A DNA stretch of 64,000 nt from Neoceratodus forsteri (lineage: Eukaryota > Chordata > Ceratodontiformes > Ceratodontidae), in assembly GCA_016271365.2 (NCBI GenBank), contig JADMNL010000028.1, forward strand, positions 102,341,001 through 102,405,000, given 5' to 3'. Of the stretch, positions 38,005 to 49,744 are shown piece after piece. A program made the position numbers and the translations under genes. The notes under the pieces were generated by a model. The model searched no databases. It was not told where the DNA came from and worked only from the letters and a program-made list of their open reading frames with translations. Position 1 is the first letter of the stretch; each line of letters starts with the position of its first letter.

Positions 38005-38388
38005 CTTTTGCTAGGTAAAGCAATACCTTTATTAAGCTAATGAAAATTTAAAGATATAAGCTTTCAAGGCCTATAGTACTGCCTCATCAGGACTGTTACA
38101 TAATATAGGCTGAAGCACCTTTTGTAAGGGTTGCATTGCAAATAATAAAAACCGCAGAGGTTTCAGTATTCCTACTGCTTTGATATTAATCAGCACCCTG
38201 AAGTTTAATCAAACTTTTACGGGTTTGTTTTTTTTTTTAACACTTGCACTGCTAATAGGAATTCAACTCTCACATAAGGTGCGTCAGCTTACACTGTAAC
38301 ATACCTGGCCTAAATGCATACAGGCCTAGAAAGTTTGTATCCAACATTTTGTTAGCCTAATAAAGGTACTATATTTACCTAGCAAAAA
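38005..38388. mobile_element. Non-autonomous DNA transposon with terminal inverted repeats
   Basis: The left end TTTTGCTAGGTAAAGCAATA then CCTTTATTAAGCTAA pairs with the right end TTAGCCTAATAAAGGTACTA then TATTTACCTAGCAAAA. The repeats are about 37 bases with a few mismatches, and the unit is about 384 bases without a coding frame. I do not see a certain target duplication, so the superfamily is open. Confidence 0.78.
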
Positions 38389-38940
38389 ATATTCTCTCAT
38401 TTCTCTTCTGGGTTTTTGTATGGGCTAACAGCACAGCCCCAGCTTGAACTGGAAAATGGGCATTACAGAAAGTTAGAACGTGGGTCATAGAAACATGGGT
38501 GTAAGAGACTACAGAAGGCAATAGCCATGAAGCCTCCGCTTATTTAAAGGAATGTCCTAAGATTATGCACAAAAAGAGAATTTTTTGAAACCCACATGTG
38601 CCTACTAAAAAGCAGCCAGACTCCATTAACGTGGATATCAGAACATAGTCCAGTCCCTTTTGGGAGGAAATGATCATAAATTGGTCCCGAGTTATGGCCA
38701 GCCAATCCTTCCACTACGTTGTACTCCCCATCATCAAGACATTCTGGCATCTAACCAGAGAAAGCGTGGGGCATACTCTCAAACTCACTGGGGCTACCAT
38801 TAAACTTTTAATTCTCTAAGTTACTGCAACATTACATATGCATGAACACCACCATTCTACTAACAAGGCTCTTGTTAGTCGAGTGTCGGTGTTCATGTAT
38901 ACAAAATGCTGCACCAAGTTCAATGGAACGTGTCCTATGC
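38389..38940. other. Sequence without recognised features
   Basis: No protein-like frame, exon or repeat end is visible. Confidence 0.4.
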
Positions 38941-38944
38941 TCTC

Positions 38945-39072
38945 CATTGTTAGACAGACATAGAAACATAGAAGTTGACTGCAGATAAGGACCGCAAGGC
39001 CCATCCAGTCTGCCCATTTTTTCTACCTTTTAAATGTGCCATAGGCCTTTACTTTGTCAATGGTCAATCTAC
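38945..39072 (-). mobile_element. CR1 3' end, antisense
   Basis: AGGCCCATCCAGTCTGCCCA and GCCATAGGCCTTTACTTTGT are the complement of the 3' end of the CR1 copy near 51,085-51,198, including TAGAAACATAGAAG at the outer side. Only the non-coding end is present. DIRS gag sequence follows directly. Confidence 0.8.
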
Positions 39073-39237
39073 TGACTGGGCACACGAATCCGCGATGTCC
39101 AGGGAAGTCTGGAGCTGCTGTTTGGCCACCGCCCTTCCCTGATCACGCACCTGCTTGACTGTAGTTTGGAGGTCGGCCGGGAGATGAGGAATCACCTCAT
39201 CCAGGGAGCCCAAGAGGGCGTGTGAAACGTGTGCCAT
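39073..39237 (-). mobile_element. DIRS gag fragment
   Basis: CCACCGCCCTTCCCTGATC and GAGGTCGGCCGGGAGATGAG match copies A (2,080-2,240) and C (27,110-27,260). The fragment covers the ALDIGDS to FSHALMGSLDEV part of gag on the minus strand. Confidence 0.83.
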
Positions 39238-39430
39238 GGTTGGTGGCTATTACGTCAGCCAGAAGGATGGGAGAGTTCCAGGCACTTTCCATCGAGTCTC
39301 CCTATCTGGTCTTCCACAGGGACAAAGTTGTCCTTCGCCCCCACCTGAAGTTCCTTCTGAAGGTGGTGTCAAGAGTTTCACCTTAACCAGGTGTTGATTC
39401 TGACGGAGTTCTGCCCCAATCACACTAGAC
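39238..39430 (+). mobile_element. DIRS recombinase fragment in the opposite orientation
   Basis: Here the plus strand encodes LVAITSARRMGEFQALSIES and YLVFHRDKVVLRPHLKFLLK, the first-arginine region of the recombinase, ending in a stop before CCAGGTGTTGATTC. It matches the complement of copy C at 24,430-24,612. It is joined without spacer to the gag fragment on its left, which reads the other way. Confidence 0.83.
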
Positions 39431-39794
39431 CACCAGGGAACGTACAGCATCAGAAACAGGTCAAAGGACCCCCAAACAAACAAAAAAAAAAAAAAAAACA
39501 AGTGGCACTCCCTTATAGTGCAGTGGCAAAGTGCAATACATGACACTTTGCCACTGGCTATAGGAAGCTATCTAGTGGCATTGTCCTGCCTGGGAAGGGG
39601 TCTAGAATTAGGCCCCTTGCAAAAATAACAGCACGAGCTGTGCAATCCCCACCCCCTTCAAACTCTAAGCCCCTGTAGCCTTATTATCCCACCTCATGAA
39701 CCCGGTAGGTGAAAACTTTCAAATCCACATCAAAATATTCTGCACCACCAAAACATCATTCCACGAAAACACATCTCTTCTCTCCCCCAATTAT

Positions 39795-39965
39795 TTAACC
39801 AGGTGAGAACTAGCTGAAAGCTTGTTTACATGTGCAACCTGGGAGCACAAGAATTAAGTGACTTGCTCAGGGTCACACAGTATGCAACTGGGGGCTGTGG
39901 GATTAAAACCCAGGTCTCCAGATTTGCAGCTCAGAGCCTTAAACCACTGCACCATACTGCCATTT
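39795..39965 (-). mobile_element. CORE-SINE (MIR-like), antisense
   Basis: AAGTGACTTGCTCAGGGTCA and CACAGTATGCAACTG match the well-known core of MIR-type SINEs. The tRNA-like head (ACCCAGGTCTCCAG, TTAAACCACTGCACCATACT) and the tail seen in the other local copies lie on either side. Confidence 0.8.
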
Positions 39966-40084
39966 TTTCCCAGGACATGAAAAATGACAGCTGTCACATT
40001 CATGAGGTGGTGTGAAAAAATGACTGTTGAAAATTTGGGGTCAAAATATTACAAATTACCAAAGTCAAAAGTGAGCATAGAAAA

Positions 40085-40270
40085 TGGGCTTGCATAGAGG
40101 TTAGAGTAATGAGCTGTGAATGAGCGCGATACATCAAGCAGACCTGGGTTTGATTCTCACAACCTCCACTTGCATACTGTGTGACTGAGCAAGTCACTAA
40201 ACCACCCCAGTGCTCCCAGGTTGCCCCTGAAAACAGGCACTTGTGCCTGGTGAGCCTGACCCGGTTACCA
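40085..40270 (+). mobile_element. CORE-SINE, sense
   Basis: Head: GAGGTTAGAGTAATGAGC and GGGTTTGATTCTCAC (A and B box positions). Core: TGTGTGACTGAGCAAGTCAC. Tail: GCTCCCAGGTTGCCCCTGAA. The end has TGACCCGGTTAC, which resembles the tail word of the SINE family at 53.2 and 56.8 kb. Confidence 0.77.
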
Positions 40271-41540
40271 AAAGAATGTCAATGTGTGCATATAACTTTC
40301 CCATTTTTACATATTCTGACCCCAGATTTTCAACACAGCCTTCTTATGAACCCACCTCATGAACGAGGGTGACAAAAATTTTCAAATCCTGCCCAAAAGC
40401 TGATCTTTACAACGCAACCGCAAAATCACTTTTCAGGCCTGATCTGCATAATTTCACCTCCATTATTCATGAGGAGGGGTCCCATCATCAAGTTGAAAAC
40501 GGGGCCAAAATATGCAAAATGACAAAGTTATGCATCAAAGTTCAACCCCCCACTGAAACACACTAAACTGCACTTAGTTTCTCATTTTGCAGTTGGGGGT
40601 TTCCAGCAGCAAGATATGCCTTCAGTCGTAGAGTGGCTCTTCACTCTGGGACATGTTCAGGTGAGTGTGTGTGTGTGTGTGGGGGGTCTGGGGTGGTGGG
40701 TGCTTAACTGAGTGGGAGGGTGGAGTGCGGTGGGTGGTGGCAGATCAGCGAGGGACTGTTTTCTGTTCTACAGGTGTTTAAAAAAGTTTCCTTATTTCAC
40801 GGATATTCCAACTCTTGCCACCACCTACATAAGGGGTAATGGGGTTCGGAACACCTGGAGTGGAAGGGGCTCAAGAGAAGTAGTATTTGGGGTGGGTACC
40901 TAGTCCACTTTCTATATTAAATACATAGCAGGCAGGTGACCTAAAGGGGAGGAGCATTAAGAAGCAGTATTGGGGGCACCCTGGTCTGCTTAGTTAGATA
41001 TCGTACAAGCACTCTCAGGCTCCTAATACTGAAAGCCAATCAGCTGCTTGTTGACTGGCTTCATTCAAATAAATGGACCAAAGCCCCCTCTGACAGGAGC
41101 GGCTTCAGTCCTTTCAACTACATGAAGTTTACGCCCAGTAAGTACAGAGTAGTGTGTCAACCACAATATGTGGTCACTGGTCTGGCCTGCAGAGCCCCTT
41201 CCAGCTTGAGCTGCAATGGACTCAGCAGTGACACCTCTGAAATGCCATTTATTGTAACCCAACGTTTCTTGCACATGAGCAAGCAAATGTAAAAAACAAG
41301 GAATAACCTTTAGATTGAACAAATCTTCCAGAAGAATTCAATACTGCTACCCTTATTGTGGTACAACTGAAACTGGGGTGGAATGCAGCTGGAATGTACC
41401 ATGTCCCTGGGGGTCTGTGCAGAAGTCACAGCTTTGGAACTGCACCACTACCCCACTGGGGACACATTACCCATATGTATTAACTACCTTCCCCATAGAC
41501 AACGTGAAGCTATACAGAAAGTACTTTTTGCACAATCTTA
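40271..41540. other. Sequence without recognised genes
   Basis: A (TG)n tract occurs at 40,664-40,680. No exon or element end is clear. The frames here have no motif. Confidence 0.4.
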
Positions 41541-41544
41541 GAAC

Positions 41545-42110
41545 ATTCTTTTAATAACAGTTGTCAACTTATCCTGCCCTCCTGTAGATATTTATCAAAA
41601 TTACCCTTGAAAATTTTCCAGAGTCACTTTCAACTACCATACTTGGCAGGTTATTCCAGAGGGATACCACACATTGTGTGAACCATCCTCTTAGTTTCTC
41701 AGTTTGAAAATGCCACCCACTTTAATTGGTACTTACCTATGCCCTCTAGTCTGTATGTCGGATTTCTTTTAACTCTAGGTGAAGACAGTCATGTACTCAT
41801 TCATAACAGCTTTGTATACAGTCAAGGTCCCCCCTTTGTCTCATTTCCAGTTTATGTAGATCCAAACTCACCAATCTTTCTTCATAGGTCTTGTTCTCCT
41901 GACCTCTAATCATTTTCACTGTTCTTGGCTGCACACCCTCTACTTGGGAGTGTCTGCCTTACAGTGAGATGGCTAGAACTGCCCACAGTATTCCAAATGC
42001 AGCCTCACCAGTCTAACCACTGCACTATAATGGTGAAATTACTTCCTTTTCCCTACTAGTAAAATCTTTATATATATCCCAAAATGTTACTGCACTTCGT
42101 GACTACTTGG
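41545..42110 (-). mobile_element. CR1 fragment, antisense, older type
   Basis: The plus strand carries TCACCAATCTTTCTTCATAG, then TTGTTCTCCTGACC, CCCACAGTATTCCAAATGCA and GCCTCACCAGT. These are the complement of the widely conserved 3' ORF2 region of amniote-type CR1 elements. Decay is heavy and there is no open frame. It differs from the CR1 type at 49.7 kb. Confidence 0.7.
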
Positions 42111-45100
42111 TTTCGATTTTTATAAATGACTTATCTGAACCCTGGCTTTAATTTCCACAAAAACACACATTTAAATTCAGAAAAAGCACATTTTACTTGC
42201 CGCCACACCGGCTTCAGAAGTAGATCTGTGTCACTCAGAATTGCCGGGGGGGGGGACACAACGACTAAGCATACCATGGACTGCTCTGCTGTCCCACTGT
42301 GGGAAAGAATGTCATCTTGCCTCATGACTGCCAACAGGCGATGGCCTGGTGATAGTGCAGGTCCGACTGGCTTTCAGAGGTGCGCGCCTCCGCATACATG
42401 TGCGCGCGTCCATGTGCCATGGCAGCAAGGGGCTGAAAGGGGGAAAAACAGAAAGGGGTGGATGCAGGTTCCATGAAGCCCTGCCCACATCCCCCAGCCC
42501 ACACCACTGCTTGGCCACCAGAATCTGGTTCATCAGTGAGTAATTGGGGAAAGCGAGCGTCAGTCAGGGGGTGGGGTGGGGGTAAGGACAGGGCAGACAG
42601 CCAGCCTGCACAGCCACAGACTGGAAAAAGACCTTTGGAGGGGACGTTCAAAAAGACAACTCTATACAGCTGAATGCAACGCCCCCACTTTCTCCTTACA
42701 GGAATGAAACAAAACGTCTGTAAGCAGAGGCAGAGCCAAAGATAAGGACATGGAAAGGACTGCACCATTAGTAAATCAGCTGCAGCCTGCACCTGGGGAG
42801 GGGAAGAGGCAAACCCTGGAGCAAGAAGTGACTCCCAACCCTCCCATGTCGACTGTACATGCATATGTGACTGTTTAAGGACAGCTGAGAAGGCCAAGCT
42901 GTGCACCGTCCAACTGTGGCAGTGGGACAAACAGGAGTAGGCTCCAGAAATTAGTGCAGTCACTTCACTGACCATCATGCTCACCAAATCAACGTCTGAC
43001 ACCAGCACCGTACTGGGTGTGTGAGCGTGTGTAGTCTCAGTGGTACAGACAGAGAAGTCTGTGCCAAAAATCTCCAAATGTGATTTTTTTGGGAGGGAGG
43101 GTTTAATCAGGTAATATAGGTAATGGGACTATGGTATATAATTCTGGGTCAAATACACCACGGTGCAAGTACTAAAAATCAGTTTAGGTCTCTCTGGTTG
43201 CAGGGGACCAGAAGTGGAGTGAGGCACAGACTAGTGCGGTAGAAACTGAAACCACTAAATAGGTGGGGAAAAGAGATTCCATGGTACTTCTGTGAATAAG
43301 CAAGGGAGTTATACCTGCTGTTCTGGCCAACATTCCTTCCTTTAAACAGTGATTCTTAAGTAACATGCCTGTGTGTGGTATTAGCACGCTTAATGGCGGT
43401 AGCATGTATATTGCATACAGGCACTGCATTACCAGTATTTAAACTAGTTACTTTTTTTTTTTTAAATAATTTTTTCTGGTATTTTTTTCATGTTTTACAC
43501 CCCACCCGTGGCTCCGGCACATGGCGGTGCGCGCGCGTGTGTGTGTGTGTGGAGGCACGCACACCATGGTGCCAGCTCAGCCCCCGCTTCCCACCGGACC
43601 TCCACCCAGTGGGAGCGGAACTATAGGAGGTAGACAACCCACCCCACCACAAGGAGAGGAGAGCAGTCTACCAGCTCCCCTCGATCCTGTTCCCCCCCCC
43701 CCATGCCAGCACTCTGACAACCCACGGTCAGTCCAAAACCCTGAGGTAGCGCGAGGTAAGGTGTCTAAGTGCCTCAATCCTCAGCACTACCAGGCTGGCT
43801 CAACTCATTACTTTTGTAAAGTGCTTTGGGGTATAGTTTATATGAAGGCTATAAAAGCAAATTCTATTATATGCTTGCATCAGTCCTCTCACAAAAAGGA
43901 TAGAAGCAGGACTTCACTGCAAACTTGATCAGGGCTCATGCTGGAGCTTTTTTAGTAGTGCAAAAACGAACATTTTCTTGAAATGGAATGTTGCATCAGA
44001 CACTCGTGGGCACAACTTTCAATGGAGTACAAAAACAAAATAAATAACGTAGCAGTGACAGACAGCACTAGGGTGTTAAAACATGGGCCAAACTAGAACC
44101 ACTGATGCAAAACACATGGTCAAAACAGGAACCTACTGGGTCAAAACTAATCAAAAGCAGAAATTTCCACACCACAGTGGGGAGAAATTGTCAGATCAAA
44201 TATTTTCTTCAGTCAGATATATAGTCATAGAACATGCACATATCTAGACCCAGTAGCATGGGAAAGGGGTCATTTATGGGCAGGTTGCAACTTTACCTTC
44301 TGGTGCATGTTAGCACTGTTGACACCAACCAAAAATCAAGTGACACTATCCATAGCCAGCTATGTCAGCAACAATGACTGCATTAATAGGACAGCCTTTC
44401 CACAAAAGCCAACTTTTTTTTAGCAGCTTCTGCAGCAGAGACAGACATTTAAGGGCTGCGAAATTTCACACTTACGGCAGTGAACTGAATCCTTTCCTGG
44501 ATGCATTTTCAAGCCCGCAACCCCCAACAAGTTATTTCTGCACATAATTAATTGGCAATTTCTTTTTCTCTGCACTTTAGAGAAAGGAGCATGTATTCAC
44601 TTTAATAATTTTTCTTCTACCCCCCAAACAATACAGTACTCATACATGCTCCAAGTTTAAAGGGACACTAATGTTAAAAGGTGTCTAGCCAGCTATGTGG
44701 CTTCAAATTTTACATGTGGTCCCAGAAATTTTTTTTAATAGCCATATCTTGAGATTTCATTCCTTTTACATTTTGAGTGTCCTGACCTAATCTCTTGCAG
44801 TCCAATGGTCCCGAGCATTCCTGCAACATGGCGCCGACCAGACAGAAAACTCATGCATAGACGACTTTTTTGAATTTCCATGCCATGTTAGATAAAGAGT
44901 TAAATAAGCACTGGACCCTGGTTAAATGTCTGCTTAAAAAGTGAAGCAGGGACTCCAGGCACATGTTAGTTTAAGGTGACCAAAATGAAAAATTGACTAT
45001 TATCTTATTCAGTGTTCAACATTTCAAAGGGAAATGTCCATCCATCTTAATTGCAGAAGTCGATTTAGTCTTGGTAAGGCACTGGGACCAGCAGATGGTA

Positions 45101-45379
45101 AAACAAAGCTAATAATGTCTCTGGAAATAACAGATGCTAGTTGAATCTGCCGCAGATGATCCCCAGCTCTGACATTTGCTATGGGAGACTCTGGGATGCA
45201 CCCCTGACAGTGCTCGGGTTAAAACGTTTGGAAGGAGGGACAGTAGAATCAACCAGATAAATCTACAGACGTGAGCAACCTAATAAGGTAACATTTTTTT
45301 CTTGTGCACTAAAAGTATTACTCGAGGGGGTGGGGTGCAGCCCCACAATAAGGTGTGGGGCCTTTACTGATGGACATTC
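42111..45379. other. Sequence without recognised genes
   Basis: The longest frame is 251 codons (42,322-43,077, minus) and has no recognisable domain. A (GT)n tract lies at 43,535-43,550 and homopolymer runs at 43,451-43,462 and 43,690-43,702. I assign no gene. Confidence 0.4.
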
Positions 45380-46432
45380 CCCTTTAAAGGAAAGCTGTCC
45401 TTTTGTAGACCCCCCCCCACCCCCAAAAAAGCATTACCAACCCCTCCACCCAACGCCCGATTAGGCTTTCTGGCTAGAATTAAAAAAACAAAATGCACCC
45501 ATGGAAAACTATTTTAGAAAACTCTGCAATCTGCAAACATGGTGGACGCTGCGCAGCTCCATTTGCTCTGAAAGTGCGGCACCGCACCACACACCTCCAT
45601 ATACTTGTATTGAGGTGAGCGGTGCAGCACTGCAGTTTCAGAGCAAATGGAGCCGTGCAGCATCCACCACATTTGCAGATTATGGACTTTTCAAAAATAA
45701 AATAAAGTATGTTTCCATGGGCACATTTTTTTATTACAGTGGAATCCTCTTATAACAGACATTTGTGCATGCAGGCGTTGTCCATTGTAAGGGGTGTCCG
45801 CTAAATCCTAAAAGTCTTAAAATGTATTTCTCCTCTACCATAGCATGCACACGTTAAAAATCAGAACATGCCCCCTCTGCCAATCAAGGGTATGGGGAAT
45901 TGCCATCTGCAGCTGATTGGAAACTGAGCAGTAAACAAGACTGAAAAGATTTTGCTATACAGTACACCTGTGCTGATTGGGGGATCAGGGGGCTGTGCAG
46001 TAAATGTGATTGGTAAGATTTTGCTGTACAGTGCCTGTGCTGACTGGGGGATCAGAATGAATCGGAAGTAATCCCCTGGAGTAAAATGCCCGGGTATTAG
46101 GCATGACTTGGGTGAGGTGAGTTATGTCTTTATACTGCCAGACAAACCAGCTGAAATAATCAGGTGACAGCGGGTAGTTTGCCGCATGTAAGAGGTACAG
46201 AGGAGCTCACAGTGTCCACTATACAAGGGTTGCAGAGTATGATATAAATGATTTTTAACATTACAGACATTGCTTTTGGCTTCTGGCAAGGCAGATCCGT
46301 CCATTGTAAGCAGGTATCCGCTATAAGGGTGTCCGTTATAAATGGATTCCACTGTATAGCCAAAAAGCCTAATCGGGGGTAACGTTTTTTGTGGGGGGGT
46401 TCTACAAAAGGACAGCTTCCCTTTAAAATTTC
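45380..46432. mobile_element. Long foldback element, interrupted
   Basis: Left arm: CTTTAAAGGAAAGCTGTCC and TTTTGTAGACC (from 45,382), CGCCCGATTAGGCTTTCTGG, CACCCATGGAAA, TCTGCAAACATGGTGG and GCTCCATTTGCTCTGAAA (to about 45,575). Right arm: TTTCAGAGCAAATGGAGC (from about 45,638), CCACCACATTTGCAGA, TTTCCATGGGCAC (to 45,735), then after an interruption AAAAAGCCTAATCGGGGGTA and TCTACAAAAGGACAGCTTCC (46,360-46,421). Without the insertion the two arms of about 190 bases pair almost throughout. No coding frame is present. Confidence 0.87.
45737..46354. mobile_element. Tigger/pogo-like non-autonomous transposon
   Basis: The ends CAGTGGAATCCTCTTATAAC and (complement of the right end) CAGTGGAATCCATTTATAAC form terminal inverted repeats, and TA flanks both sides (45,735-45,736 and 46,355-46,356). 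CAGT...TATAAC ends with a TA duplication are typical of pogo/Tigger elements. Length is 618 bases; no transposase frame remains. Inside, a unit of about 63 bases is repeated once (about 45,930-46,057). Confidence 0.82.
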
Positions 46433-48429
46433 ACTTATAATACATTTACTGCTAAAAAAGCATGAAACCGCATTCTGCACTGTCACAAATAGGCAGCTGT
46501 GTAGGATTTCACTAGCGTCATACAACAGCTCTCTACCTGTGGCGGTACTGATGTCATCAGCTGCCCTTTACTGGCGTTGCAGCAGAATGTAGTTTCCGAT
46601 TGCTACAGCCACACTATAGTTTGGCCAATAAGACCAGAGTAGAATAGTAAGGATGGACAGGGTGGGCTGACAGCAAGGGCTAGTAGGCCTTTACCTGTTG
46701 GCAATGTCTATGTATGTACTGTATGTACGTACCTGTGAGTCAATTCACTCAACTGAATTAATGTTGAACCACAAACTAGCAAAATGGTTCACAACTCTGT
46801 GCAATCTGACTTTTTATTGGCCACCTTTGAGAATGAGGGCAATGGCAATCTCCGGCAGTGTTCACAAACTGTGAGGCCAGCCTGTCATGGCAGTACCTAA
46901 TCCATTTCAGAGGCTGAGCAAGCTCAATATTAATGTAAGAATTACTGACAGAGGGTAACAAACCCGTGGAGAAGCCTACCAATGGAGAAAATGGATATGA
47001 ATACAGTCCAGGTTTATAAAGTAAACCGCTAGACACATTTCAGCTTACCAAGGGAATGGCATAGTACCCTACGTAGGAGGGTGGGGAATCCTATAAATTC
47101 ATGCAGGTTTTCACAGTACACTTATTAATTCCGCTTAGTGAGTATGACCTTAAGTCCCCTCCGACCTTTCAACTGGTGTATGTGTGTACCTGCTTGTTCA
47201 CGCATGTGTACAAAAAGTCAAGCTTTGCACAACTGCTACTGTTCACAGAAAAGTGCATTTTTTTTTTTAAACCAACATCTTCGTAGCAAATAGGAAACTG
47301 CCCAGGCTTGAGGACAGTAAATAAACTTCTGTTATTTCAAGGTGACAATATCGCACTAAGATGGCCCAAAATGGCCAATATGTGACGGTGTCTCTTCAAT
47401 TAGCATTCTCCACCTCCATTTTGGGTTTCAATTGCCCACACTGCTGTTCTGGGCTGTAATGACTGCATCCTTCTCCAGACAGAAAGGTGAGAAGGAGTTG
47501 CCTTTACAGTCTATGCCAATGATGCTCCTTGGTTTGACCAGTATGGGGTGCTCAAATACGTGTGGCACACGTTCTCACTCCTTTCAAGTATACAGTAAGA
47601 TGTGAAACAAACGTTTTGTTAGGATTACACCAGAATTGTTCATCCCTGTACTGGTTGCAGAGCTCAAGTATCCCTTGGGATTCCTTCCAAGGCTTCCATA
47701 AAGGCAGGAAATAGACGTGACAAAGGCGCACAGGCTCGTCCCTCTGGACTGCACCAGCCTTCTTCCTGCTGCCACAGACGCATGCAGTATAGGACACAGC
47801 CCGGCTGTCCCGCTGGATGACTGCAAAGAATCCTCTCTCACATGGGCACTTTGATCCTTCCTCAGTCAGGATCATCGCTCAGCCCCTTGTGAGCAGCTTC
47901 CGCCACTCTGTTGCAGCAGGGCTAGACGTCAGTTACAGTGTTTGGGAGCTCCAGTTTTGTGAACTGCCCTACACTGGTGCCAGAGGCCATTTTCTTCTCA
48001 TGGCCAAGATCAGCTGCACTGCCTCCAATCTGACCTGAATAGTCATCCTAAGTCCCCAGAACATCATGGGATCCACTCAGTGAGACAGACTAACTACAAA
48101 ACCGAGCACACTCCTCTTAAGGCACTTTTACACAGCCCTTACTTGCATCACTGGTTCCATGATGGGCTTTGCTCCACTCTGTGCGCTGCGCTCTGTCCCT
48201 TGCCATTCCTGAGTTTTAACAGTGTTTCCCGGCAGCCAGGAGAGCATGAGATTTGGCTATCACAGGCCAGAAAATGAGCAGAATAGCACGAGTATATGGT
48301 GGGGAAAAAAACAATTGTTGGCAAACCCAGGCAAGCAGGAAATGCGGAAACAATGAACGCTCACTTCTGTTACGGAATGGATCGCCTGTACACACCAAAC
48401 AAGGCAACGCTGCAGTTGATCTGTAACAC
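46433..48429. other. Sequence without recognised genes
   Basis: No exon-like frame or known element found. Confidence 0.4.
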
Positions 48430-48525
48430 TCGTTCCAATAAGAACACTGCATGTAAAGGCACCTTAAAAGAGGGTGAAGGGGCTGTGTACAGGAAACAGA
48501 GGAGGGAACTCCAAAGCATTTGATC

Positions 48526-48553
<28 letters not shown>
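48430..48553 (+). repeat. Dispersed segment ending in a 28-base A-run
   Basis: AAAAGAGGGTGAAGGGGCTG and GAGGAGGGAACTC recur with small changes at 51,600-51,680. The A-run at 48,526-48,553 suggests a retroposed copy. Family unknown. Confidence 0.5.
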
Positions 48554-48557
<4 letters not shown>

Positions 48558-48574
48558 GTCACTTACCATTTCAT

Positions 48575-48720
48575 CTTTTCTTTTATTTATTGAATATAAT
48601 CGGAATTAATACCTTTGAGTCAATGAGCCTTTGTAAAGGAGTCCACGTCATAGAAAACAATACAGAGCATACAGTGTACAGACATTACAGTGTAAATAGT
48701 GTGGGAAATATCACACCTTA
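48575..48720 (-). mobile_element. LINE 3' end fragment, antisense
   Basis: TTTTATTTATTGAATATAAT, then CTTTGTAAAGGAGTCCACGT, resemble 54,020-54,090 (TTTTATTTATTGAATTCTAG, then TTTTACAAAGGTTCCGCGTC), the 3' end of the LINE there. Confidence 0.6.
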
Positions 48721-49744
48721 CAAAATGATGCATGATAAAATTACAATCTTCACTGTACCTGATGTATCCATAGGTACCTCGATCTCTCTCCTGCCCAAAC
48801 AGATCTACCAGTGCAGCATCCTAAATATCCTGGCTGGTGCCAAATCCGCCACCTACCATCATCACACTGCACAAGGGGCAAACCACATAGAAATGTAACT
48901 GCAAAAAGGGCTGCCCTTATCTTATTCAAGCTCTGCAAAGAGCCTCAATGTGTTGTTTGTGTTCAGCTGCTGTATTATCGAGTCTAATATTACCACAGCA
49001 TTTTTAAAGGTGACCCTCCCACAGGACAGTTTGAAAAATAAAACCACCAGTGTCACAATGGTGGGGGGAGGCAGCCAGTCACTGAAAGTACAATAACCAC
49101 ATCCCCTTTCCGGCCACAATTGCAGGCTTTATCTGCATACAGAGTGAAAAACCTACTATGAGACAGGACACTCCCATCTCCCAGCTCCAGGAAAGGTCCG
49201 TCTAGTCACTCAGGTAGAGAGGAAGCAAATCCAGTTTACCAACAGGTGATCAACCCAATTCCCCTAGATCTAGCCATGTTCAACAGGGTCTTCATCTTGG
49301 AAACAGGAGGCTTGGATTTTCATGACTGAGCACGTGTCTCTTACACAGACATCCAGCAACACTAACAACAGGCACCCTCATAAAAAAAAAAAAGCAAGCA
49401 AGAAATGGAATGCCTAAACTGTCGACTGATGAAGATGAACCACCAAACAACACATAACCCCTCAAAAAAAAAAAAAAATCATCTCGGGGCTCTCGGGGAT
49501 GCAGGTACCGCATCCTTTATGAACATTTTGGGACTCAGGATGCTTGGAAATTTCAGCAGCAAGTCCCAGAGATGCTTGACCTACAAAGCCCCAGGAGGTT
49601 GGCATTTAAGCAGCAGCAAGTCATGAATCTTCGTTTGCAGCAGCTGTGTGTGTGCAGTGTTGGGAGGAGTATGTCGGAGCTCCACAGGGAGTGATGCTCA
49701 GAGCTGAATTTGGAGAAGCAGTGAGCAGAAAAAAAAGGGGGGGG
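48721..49744. other. Sequence without recognised genes
   Basis: Several A-runs (49,381-49,393 and 49,464-49,478) occur. No exon or known element is clear. Confidence 0.4.
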
